Translations under genes and position numbers: made by a program | Source: Ridgeia piscesae | Taxonomy: Eukaryota; Annelida; Polychaeta; Sabellida; Siboglinidae | Direction: 5' to 3' | Assembly: GCA_025642075.2 (NCBI GenBank) | Contig: JAODUO010001747.1 | Span: forward strand, 1-64,000 | DNA length: 64,000 nucleotides | In this document: positions 11,401 to 23,400 of the stretch, piece after piece | Numbering within the stretch: position 1 is the stretch's first letter | How the letters are laid out: each line of letters begins with the position of its first letter | The notes under the pieces: generated by a model | The model's database searches: none | The model's input: only the letters and a program-made list of their open reading frames with translations | Told to the model about the DNA's origin: nothing

Positions 11401-14400
11401 GAAGGCACAGACACCAGACAGAAGGCACAGACACCAGACAGAAGGCACCGACACCAGACAGAAGGCACAGACACCAGACAGAAGGCACCGACACCAGACA
11501 GAAGGCACCGACACCAGACAGAAGGCACAGACACCAGACAGAAGGCACAGACACCAGACAGAAGGCACAGACACCAGACAGAAGGCACAGACACCAGACA
11601 GAAGGCACCGACACCAGACAGAAGGCACGACACCAGACAGAAGGCACAGACACCAGACAGAAGGCACAGACACCAGACAGAAGGCACAGACACCAGACAG
11701 AAGGCACAGACACCAGACAGAAGGCACAGACACCAGACAGAAGGCACAGACACCAGACAGAAGGCACAGACACCAGACAGAAGGCACCAACATTAGACAG
11801 AAGGCACTGACACCAGACAGAAGGCACAGACACCAGACAGAAGGCACTGACACCAGACAGAAGGCACATACACCAGACAGAAGGCACAGACACCAGACAG
11901 AAGGCACAGACACCAGACAGAAGGCACCAACATTAGACAGAAGGCACTGACACCAGACAGAAGGCACAGACACCAGACAGAAGGCACATACACCAGACAG
12001 AAGGCACAGACACCAGACAGAAGGCACAGACACCAGACAGAAGGCACCGACACCAGACAGAAGGCACAGACATCAGACAGAAGGCACAGACACCAGACAG
12101 AAGGCACTGACACCAGACAGAAGGCACATACACCAGACAGAAGGCACAGACACCAGACAGAAGGCACAGACACCAGACAGAAGGCACAGACACCAGACAG
12201 AAGGCACTGACACCAGACAGAAGGCACCGACACCAGACAGAAGGCACTGACACCAGACAGAAGGCACAGACACCAGACAGAAGGCACCAACACCAGACAG
12301 AAGGCACTGACACCAGACAGAAGGCACCGACACCAGACAGAAGGCACCGACACCAGACAGAAGGCACTGACACCAGACAGAAGGCACCGACACCAGACAG
12401 AAGGCACTGACACCAGACAGAAGGCACAGACACCAGACAGAAGGCACAGACACCAGACAGAAGGCACTGACACCAGACAGAAGGCACTGACACCAGACAG
12501 AAGGCACAGACACCAGACAGAAGGCACCGACACCAGACAGAAGGCACCGACACCAGACAGAAGGCACCGACACCAGACAGAAGGCACAGACACCAGACAG
12601 AAGGCACAGACACCAGACAGAAGGCACCGACACCAGACAGAAGGCACTGACACCAGACAGAAGGCACTGACACCAGACAGAAGGCACTGACACCAGACAG
12701 AACGCACCGACACCAGACAGAAGGCACAGACATCAGACAGAAGGCACAGACATCAGACAGAAGGCACCGACACCATCCAAAATCCTGTGGCAGTGCCAAA
12801 CCACCACCAGGTGGCACCATGGTTCAAAATCTGATTACTCTGACCAACAGTCCAGCACTCTAACCATCCCACTAATCACCCATATGACACAAAGAGCAGT
12901 TGGAGTCAGTGATGTGAACATCCCCTTTATCTGGCCTTGTAACCCCCACAAATACAGATCTAATTCATATTTTGCACTCGATGACTTTTTACAGCTAAAA
13001 TTATGCAACCACCTCTCCACCCCCCTCTGTGACACAGGTCACAAATACCTCAGAGAAATGGGACATAACCACACAGGTAACACTGCTAAATATACCTTTT
13101 GTTTAACTTAGTGAAATGGTTTCAGCGAAAAACATGGTAAACAAAAAGTCTGCATGAATGAAGGAAATGAATAGATGACATTTTTGAACACAGCGTGATT
13201 CCACTGTAGATATTTGGGTTTTTTGCCAACAGTTGCTTAGAGTTTTTACTCCTAAGATGTTCCAATATCAGGCAAAATTTTTATTTAACGGTGAATGTTT
13301 CAAGCAAAAACAGATTTTCTGCTTTGTTCAGACAAACATAAGTCGTAGTTCTCAACTACTACAATACAACTACTAATGGCCTCTGGGCACATATGACCTG
13401 CCCCAGCAAAGTACTTATTATGTTGCAGAATTGTGAAATGTGATTTGTACCCGTTTTATACCACAGTAGTTTTTGCATTGCAAAATTGGAGGGACAATGC
13501 AATGTTTTGAGAAACTAGGTAATTGTGACTCATACTGTTCCTTGTTTTAACCTGCTGATTCATAAATGCATGCATCTGATTATTTCTGGATAATTTATAA
13601 AGGAAAATAAACTGGATATAGAAAGACAATGTGTGCATATATATTTCTGCCAAACCTAAACAGTTATTATTGGCTCTTGTTCAGAATTGGTCCGAGTGAC
13701 TTCACAGTCGATTTGCTGTGTTGGTCCTAGTTAGTTCACTCTGTGTGAAACATCATACCCAAATATAGAGCAAATGGAACTGACAAAATAATCAGATATA
13801 CAAATATTGTTGAGAACCAAAGAACACAAATAAGAAAGAGATCTTTTCATGTTCATACTTCACTTGGCCTGCATCTTTCTAAGGAGACCCTACATACTGT
13901 TGATCCTTTCTACGGCATCAACCGAGCAACACCGTGTATCACCCAGTAGCTCTGCTGGTACCAACAATTTTGTTCATATCTATTTAGTATTGCTAAATTA
14001 ATGCAGCATTAACTCAAATTGTAAATTAAAGGTGTCTGTAACTCAATATTTAACAAGAATTTAACAAGATTGCCACCTAGAGATTCAACTCTAGATGGCA
14101 GGTGGACTAGGAAGCCATTTGGCTTATCGAGAGTCCAACCTATCTATCTAAGTATACCCCGCCCTTCTTAAGTATATGTCAATTTTATTTTTAAATATAT
14201 TAACACTGCTAGCACCTACACAATCAGCTGATAATCTGTTCCATTCGTTTACTGTTCTTTGTGAAAATGAAAATTTTCTAATATCTAGTCTACACTGCTT
14301 CTTTGCTAATGTAACTCCATGTCCTCTAGTCCTTCTCTCTTCCTTGACTGTGAAAAATATATTTCTGTCAATATTTTCATATCCATTCAATATTTTAAAC

Positions 14401-17400
14401 ACTTCAATCTGATCTCCTCTCAATCTTCTGGTTTCTAGTGTTAACTAATATTCCTGAGTTTTGGTATCATTTTGGTTGCTCTCCTTTGTACTCTTTCTAG
14501 CATATCAATATCCTTCTTGCGATATGGCCTCCATGCTTGTATACAATATTCTAAGTGAGGCCTAACTATTGTTTTATACAGCGGTATTATTAGTTATTTT
14601 TCTTTGTACACTATATTTCGCCTAATTAATCCAAGAATTTGGTTTCCCTTCGCTGCTGCAATTCCACACTGCTCTGATACCTTCATGTCAGCACTAATAG
14701 TTAAGCCCAAGTCCTTTTCCTTTAAGGTAGTATTTAGTACAGTATCACCCATTGTATATTGTGCATCTTCATTCCCATGTCCTGTGTGAAGGCACTTACA
14801 CTTTCCAAAATTAAACAGCATTTGCCACTTCTCAGACCATTCTATCAACTTATTAAGATCATCTTGTAAATGCTGTCTATCTGCATCACTTCCTTTAATT
14901 TTCCTAAACACTTTTGTGTCGTCCGCAAACTTCAACACCTTGCTTGTTATGTCATCATCCAAATCATTGATATATATTAAGAATAAAATAGGTCCCAGTA
15001 CTGATCCCTACGGTACTCCACTCAAAACCGATTTCCAGTTTGAAACCTCCCCATCAACTACTACTCTTTGTCTTCTATCAATAAGCCATTTTCTATCCAG
15101 TTGATCATTCCATTTCCTATGCCATGGGCCTTTAGTTTAAGTAGTAGTCTTTGGTGTGGCACTTTGTCAAAGGCTTTAGATTATATCTACTGGTGATCCC
15201 TCATCTACCCACTTTGTGACGTCTTCCAAAAACATAACATATTTGTTAAGCATGACCTCGCTTAAAAAACCCATGTTGAGATGGGTTTATCAATTTATTT
15301 TTAACAAGAAAATCAACCAGGTGATCTTAAATTAGTCTCTTTCTAATAGTTTGCAAACCACCGATGTTAAACTCACTGGTCTATAGTTCTCTGACTTGTT
15401 TATCCTTTTAAATAATGGTATAATGTTTGCTTCTTTCCATTCTAACGAACTATTCCCTCCTCTAATGACAAATTGAACACTGTTGCAAGCAGTGTTGATT
15501 TGTTCTACAATTTCCAATAGTAATTTGGGGAGGAATCCCATCCACTCCAGGTGATTTATTATCCTTCATATCTCTTATTTTCATAGCTACCATTGTTGCG
15601 GTTACAATTAGTTGTCCTAAATAGTCAAACTCTCTCCCTTCGAACTTAGTCTCAAGTACTGGTAATATACTAATATCTTCCCTGGTAAACACCGAACTAA
15701 AGTACTCATATAGGTTTTCTGCCATTAAGAATCCCTCTGTTATTATGTTTCCATCACTACCTTCTAGAGGACCGAACTTATCCTGAACTTTCTGTTTACT
15801 TCGGAACATACGCATAAACTCTTAAGGTCATGTTTTATATTAAAAGTAATTTTTTGTTCGTAGCTTCTTTGAATTTCTAATTTCAGCTGTAGCTTGATTA
15901 AGTGCTTCTTTATAAATGCTATAGTCTTCTTCACTTCCGGTATGTCTATGTCTTCCACATCATTTGCTTGTACTTGATTTTTCTAATGGCTTCCTTCGAT
16001 ATGTGTTTCTTCTTTGACCGTTTCCCCTGTTTTTTCAAGACAAATTTGTCAACGACGCAGTCAATTTCTCTCTTTAAAATATTCCAGCATTCTGTTGCTG
16101 TCTTATTCTTCAGTGTGTTATTCTAGTCTATCTTTCAATATTCCCTCATGTCCTTATATCTTCCTTTGTGAAAATTTTTCCTGTACCTTATTTTTCTATT
16201 CCGTTCTCCCTTTACTTTGATGATAAAATGTATCTGGTTGTGATCACTACACCCCAGTGGCTCACATATCTTGACATTATCAACAAATTCCTTCTGTGAG
16301 CTCAATACTACGTCTAACACGTTCTCGCCCCTGGTTGCTTCTAACACATGTTGAGAAAGGAAACTATCTTGTACTAAATTTAAAAACTCTTGATCCTCTC
16401 TCCCGGTACTTTGTAGAGATGTCCACTGTATATGCCCATGGTTAAAATCCCCATAATAATACAGTCCCGTTTACTCACTTCTTTGATAGCGTTGTGTATT
16501 TTTTCATTCTCTTCCATGCTTATGTTTTGACTCCGATACACTAACCCAACAGTTAATGTTGAGTTTCCTGTAACTATGTTACACCAGACAGCTTCTTCAC
16601 ATTTTGCTTCTTTTTCTAATTTTATTTCATAAGCTTGGATGGATTCTTTAATATATAAAATAACTCCGCCTCCCCTTCTTCCTAATCTATCTTTCCTAAA
16701 CATTACATACCCTGTCATTCCTAATTCGGCATCTGGTATATCGGGTGTTGCCCAAGATTCAGTTATACCTATTATGTGAGGGTCAATATCTTCTACCATA
16801 ATGTTTAGTTCATTTCTTTTGTTTACTATGCCCTTGCATTTAAACAAACACATTTATAACCAAATTCCGTAGGGGTTTCCAGGCTGTTCTTTGCTGATGT
16901 CTTTTTGCTATCTTTATCTATGCCTCTAGTATTTGGCTTCTCTGTGTATCCTCCCTGCGAAACTAGTTAAAACATGTTCCATTATTCATCGATCGAAGAA
17001 GGTTCTTGGAGAACACTGCTGCGCCCTTTCCGCTTAGATGGAGGCCATCTCTCATAAACATGTCTTCTTTACCAACAAAATATCCCCACAAATCTACAAA
17101 TCCAACTCCTTCTTCTTCACACATCTGCTCTAATAGTCCGTTAATTGCCATCCTCTGTACTTTAATGTTGTTCTCTCCTCGTTACTGGCAAGATTCCTTG
17201 ATAGTATGATCTGTTCAACTCTTGTCTTCTTCAGTGTCTCCACCAACTCTCTGTATCTCTTTACTATCCTGGTTGTTCCATCCCTGTCTGCATTGTTCGT
17301 CCCTACATGTATTAATATAGACCCCCCTTGGCCATGCCCCAATACGTTCTCTACCCGTTCAGTCACATGCTCTATCCTAGCCCCCGGAAGACAAACAACA

Positions 17401-20400
17401 ATGTCTTCTCCTTTGCTTAGTGACCTGTCTGTCTTCGCAAAATGGAGTCTCCCATAAATATCCTTTCTGTTCTCAATGCCCCTCGATCACTGCTTCAGAG
17501 TAGCCCCTCTGTTTTGCATCTCCCCTGGTTGCCAATTTTCCCCCCTGCCGCTCTGCTGTCTTTCTTTTCCGGTCTCTTTTCTTCCTGTCATCGTCCTGTT
17601 ATTGACTTTCTTCATTTGTTTTGCCTCCTGTCGCATCTACTTCTCTCTACTCCCTGTCTCTTGTCCTCCACTCCTCTCACTTTCTCCCCTGTCACCTTCC
17701 TGCATGTCATGTTTCCTGTTGTTCTTTCTCCATTTGTTGTCCTGTAATCACCCTCCCTCCACTCTGCATCCCCTTCACAATATCCGCGTTAGTCTAGCTA
17801 ACTCTGCTGTCAGACAGTCCACTTCCAACACCCGAAACATTGGAACGAACCCTTTCCTCCGTTGTTTCTGACCAAGTTTTTCCGCACCCCGATACGGCAA
17901 AATCAACCAAGCTGTGGCTGTTACACACCAAGTGCCTCCTTGCCTTCACTTGCCGCTTATGCCAGGTGCCATATTATGATTTGTCAAAATCAACTCTTTG
18001 TTTAAACCAACTTAGTCTTTGGGAAAGACTGTTTGTTTATTGTGTACAGCAACTGAAGCACACTTTATGTTATAAACAACTTTCTACCTATGCTACCATG
18101 AACAATAAGTTTAGTCTGTACTGGTACCTAGCGGAAACGTTGGACACTACCTATATAAACAAACAAACAAGGGTTTCCTACTAAAACGCTTGTTTATTTT
18201 TAATAACAATGATATCTATTCACAGTTTTATCTTACATATGTAGTTGTTACTCTTATTGTTTTATCTCTTATATACTATATCAAATAAAGAGATTTGCTC
18301 AATCTTGTTTACAATTTGTCGAAGCCTAGATTACCCTTTTATCACCCACTATACTAATCTGTTCAAAAATACTGTTAACTAACAAACTTTTAACCAAAAC
18401 TACTACTCAATATATGTCCAGTACCACTTTATGAATAACCTTAACACAAGAATAATACTTATCAATCAATATTTCCGCTTGTTTTTCAAATTTTATACAC
18501 CACCAATTTCAAACCTCTACATCTGCCAATTTTCCCGCCAGAATGTATGTACCAGTGTGTCAGTTGTCACAGACAGTACCAGCTATCAGACACTTTATCG
18601 TCACCATCTAATCAAGTCTAGCATCACTTTTTTATTCTACAAGTTGATGTCATCACCCGACAACATATTACTGACATCTTGGTGATGTCACTGACTTGTC
18701 TGTGTATATTTCCCACAAATTGTCTGACAACTGGCATGTAACCTAGCTATGCATAGTAATATTAATAATTGGTAATACTATACTGTTCGCATGAATCACA
18801 TCACTAAATTAAGGATTTTTGGTCAGGTTAAAATGCTGTATGTGGCTATTATCCTGATGAAAGGTAAGATGCATATTTACCATGGTGCTCTGGATATTCA
18901 CCTGCATGATATCATTACTAGCAGTCATTTGTGCATAATCCCTGATGGATAGTTATAATTTTATGGGTTGATATAGATTGAAGCAACTTACAGTTCAGCA
19001 AGTCCATGAGAGGTTTTCCATTACATTTTTGGGATTGTGTACGGCTGTTGGCCCAACTAACACAGCACCAAAGAGATACTGTCATATCACTGTCTGGTAC
19101 AACACAAAGGTTGTGTGACACAATCAATAGTGACTGTGATAAAATACCTTGCATTTCTACTTAACAACAAACTTACTTAGTTAATCTGCTACATTTCTAT
19201 GATACATCCCTAAGAAACTTAGATCATCTATCCTAAACTAAGCTCAATATTAGCAAATGTGCTTTCTCTGTAGTTGTGCCAACAAAATGTCGTCAACTGC
19301 CTATTAAAATAAAATCTTCTAAAACTATATACAGTGTAGCCATCTTTCATGAAAAACTAAAAACAAATTTGTTTGAAACTAAATTTCCACCATAAATGTT
19401 CTGTGTTTCCATGTTCTGATGATGACGTGTTTGTCCCCTTTTATGATTATGCCAAACTTTTTTGTGGTGCCTCTGAGCTTGTATTTTCAATGATGTAGGC
19501 ACTATTGAAGTGTTAATACAATTTCTAAAAAAATACAAGTATAACTTGCAGCATTGACACCATAAGGAAAACCGTGGTAGACCATAGTGCAAAACGTGTC
19601 ACACACTCTGAAAATAGAGTGCAACACATTTATCTGATATTGTTTTTTACCTAGAGGGTTTTGATCTGGCTGATTAGTAAGCAAGAGATACTATCATTAT
19701 TGTGAACCATTTAGGTTTTTCATATCTGAACTTGACCGATTCATGTGAATGGCCGAACGACACGTCCTTGTCTTGTCCTCTCACGTCCTCGATCGGAACA
19801 ATGGCACTGCCCTGCCCCCTGGTGTACACTCCCCTCGGCAGTCAGGGGCTAGTGGCTACAGCTTACAGTATAACAAGTATGTTAAAGTCAGTTTGTTAGT
19901 TGCTTTTGTGTGGTGCGGGGGCCCCACTATTACCTGGTAGTCTTTACACACACAGAGTTATGAATAACCTTTGTGTACTAATTGTGGCATGGCTGAATGC
20001 TTCCCCGAGAAGATATTGACCCAGTCTACCAGAGAGTAAAGTATAGAGCACAGGACACAGAGCAGTGTAAAATGTACTTTTGACTCTGTCATTTACCTGA
20101 CAACATGACAGGAATGCAGGGGAGAAAGAGGCAGTGGAATTGGGTGGGATTAGGATGGAGACTAAGAAGTAGAGGGAGCGTGAAACAGGGATGAGGGAGG
20201 AACAGGATGAGACGAAATGTGAACAAATGGAAGACAGAAACACACATTGGCAATGAGAGAGTGAGAGGCATTCGGGAAGAGGGTATGAGTGGAGGGGGAG
20301 GGTGTGGGAGGAGGGAGAGGATGTGGGAGGAGGGGGAGGATGTGGGAGGAGGGGGAGGGTGTGAGACGAGGGGATGGTGTGGGAATGTGAGAGGAGGGGA

Positions 20401-23400
20401 GGGTGTGGGAGGAGGGGGAGGTTGTGGGAGGAGGAGGAGGGCATCGGAGGAGGGGGAGGGTGTGGGAGGAGGGGGAGGATGTGGGAGGAGGGGGAGGATG
20501 TGGGAGGAGGGGGAGGATGTGGGAGGAGGGGGAGGATGTGGGAGGAGGGGGAGGTTGTGGGAGGAGGGGGAGGGTATGGGAGAAGGGGGAGGGTGTGGGA
20601 GGATGGGGAGGGTGTGGGAGGAGGGGGAGGGTGTGGGAGGGTGGGGAGGGGGGGAGGGTGGGGAGGATGGGGAGGGTGTGGGAGGAGGGGGAGGGTGTGG
20701 GAGGAGGGGAGGGTGTGGGAGGAGGGGGAGGGTGTGGGAGGAGGGGAGGGGTGGGAGGAGGGGGAGGGTGGGAGGAGGGGGGGGTGTGGGGGGATGGGTG
20801 TGGGAGGAGGGGGAGGGTGTGGGAGGAGGGGGAGGGTGTGGGAGGATGGGGGAGGGTGTGGGAGGAGGGGAGGGTGTGGGAGGAGGGGAGGGTGTGGGAG
20901 GAGGGGGAGGGTGTGGGAGGAGGGGAGGGTGTGGGAGGAGGGAGGGTGTGGGAGGAGGGGGAGGGTGTGGGAGGAGGGGGAGGGTGTGGAAAGAGGGTGA
21001 GGATGTGGGAGGAGGGGGAGGAGGGGGAGGGTGTGGGAGGATGGGGAGGGTGTGGGAGGAGGGTGAGGGTGTGGGAGGAGGGGAGGGTGTGGGAGGATGG
21101 GGAGGGTGTGGGAGGAGGGAGGTGTGGGAGGAGGGGGAGGGTGTGGGAGGAGGGGGGGGTGTGGGAGGAGGAGGAGGATGTGGGAGGAGGGGGAGGGTGT
21201 GGGAGGGGAGGGTGTGGGAGGAGAGGCAGGGTGTGGGAGGAGGGGGAGGGTGTGGGAGGAGGTGGGTGTGGGAGGGAGTGTATGGGGGAGACATGTGGTA
21301 CTACAGCTAAGAGTGAGAGACATGTGTTAGGTTACCCAGCATGCATGCATTGTTACTTCATCCACATCATGAATGTTATACACTGTAGTGACAGTCTTCA
21401 GTGTTGACAGCCCATCCACCTGTCAGGCTCATATTGTTTTTTTGAGTCGATCCTAACATCAATGAAGAGTCAAGCAGTCTTATGCTGTTGTACACACCTG
21501 TTTGTTTATGCCCACAATTAATGTGTTGATTATTATGGCATGTCTGACCAATGACACACATTGCCTGGTGCACAGATGAAGTAAAGACATAAATAATGAA
21601 CACCAGGAATAAAAAGAATCTCTGAGAATATAAGAGAGTAGTAAACAATAAATAACTACTAGGTAACTGAACAAATAAATATATGTCTGATAAGATGCTT
21701 GCATGTGACTAGTTGATTGTTTGAGTACAGGAGGAATCACTGCAATAATTGTGTAGAATGTCACAATCACTGCAATACGTTTACAGGATAATGACATTTA
21801 AAGCTATTCAAGGTGTTCATGTCCTAGATTTAGACTCCTTGGATCTGTACTTTGGTACTGTTCTTTGCATGCACCTTTTTGTTGCTGTCTGCAGTTTTCA
21901 TGATTCATTGCACAAAGCCCTACACCCGCATCAGAGTGATCAGTTACTCTGCTGTCATACATACTTAACTCCTGCTTCATTCACCAAAGGATACTTCACT
22001 TGCACCATCAACCCACAGAGGTAATACAAAGTGAAATGTCATGGCTAACACAATCTGTCCATCAGTTGGCAAGTGGGCGCAAACCTACGCATCCATGAAG
22101 TAAACAAGGGGTGACAGAGTGTGTTTAATCTCAACACGTGATAGAAATTGACCTAAATGTCCACAGCGGCACTGACTGAATCAACTGGTAAACATCTGGT
22201 GATTTTTGATCTAAAGGTAGCGATGTTGACAATAAACTACAGATACTCTGTCTGTGTCATCATGACAGCTGCTGGGTCACCATGACCTCAGAAAACCAAC
22301 ACAGTCAGCTTCACAAATGTTTCATCAAACCAACTAGCTGTAATACAAGGCTACTATATTTGTCCTTTCAATTGCTAGTGTCTGAAATGATTGCGAAAGC
22401 ATTGCATAATTGAGATCGTAATCAACAATTACATTGTAACATTGTAACATGTCAAACTGTAAACACCTAGCAGGTGGTCTCCCAGGCAGGACCACTGGAC
22501 CACTGGACCACTTGACCACTTGACCACTGGACCACTGGACCACTGGACCACTGGACCACTGGACCACTTGACCACTGGACCACTGGACCACTGACCACTG
22601 GACCACTGGACCACTGGACCACTGGACCACTGGACCACTGGACCACTGGACCACTGACCACTGCACCACTGCACCACTGCACCACTGCACCACTGCACCA
22701 CTGCACCACTGGACCACTGCACCACTGGACCACTGGACCACTGGACCACTGACCACTGCACCTCTGCACCACTGCACCACTGCACCACTGCACCACTGCA
22801 CCACTGCACCACTGCACCACTGCACCACTGCACCACTGGACCACTGCCGGGTCAGTTTAAGTTTGTAAAAAAATATTCTCAGATAACGTCACTACATGGG
22901 AGAAATTGACTGAGCAGGTGTCATGTGGGAGAAATTGATTCAGCAGGTATCATGTGGGAAAGATGGATCTGACAGATGTCATGTCCACGGGAAAGATGGA
23001 TCTGACAGATGTCATGTGGGAAAGATGGATCTGACAGATGTCATGTCCACGGGAAAGATGGATCTGACAGATGTCATGTGGGAAAGATGGATCTGACAGA
23101 TGTCATGTCCACGGGAAAGATGGATCTGACAGATGTCATGTGAGAAAGATGGATCTGACAGATGTCATGTGGGAAAGGTGGATCTGACAGATGTCATGTG
23201 GGAAAGGTGGATCTGACAGATGTCATGTGGGAAAGGTGGATCTGACAGATGTCATGTGAGAAAGATGGATCTGACAGATGTCATGTGGGAAAGGTGGATC
23301 TGACAGATGTCATGTGGGAAAGGTGGATCTGACAGATGTCATGTGAGAAAGATGGATCTGACAGATGTCATGTGGGAAAGGTGGATCTGACAGATGTCAT

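Noticed and set aside
7061..12820. Minus-strand open frames of 200-1009 codons with a [13 protein letters not shown] repeat
   Set aside because: They are three-frame translations of a stop-free 20-bp minisatellite in an intron, overlap one another, and have no splice sites or codon bias.
14148..16853. Short minus-strand frames as independent genes
   Set aside because: They are frame-broken pieces of one CR1-type element (APE and RT motifs).
19944..21407. Long Pro/Ser/His and Gly/Glu/Arg-rich frames over the G-rich array
   Set aside because: Composition artefacts of a 19-bp repeat, open on both strands.
22334..22844. [12 protein letters not shown] frames
   Set aside because: Translation of the 9-bp ACCACTGGA array.
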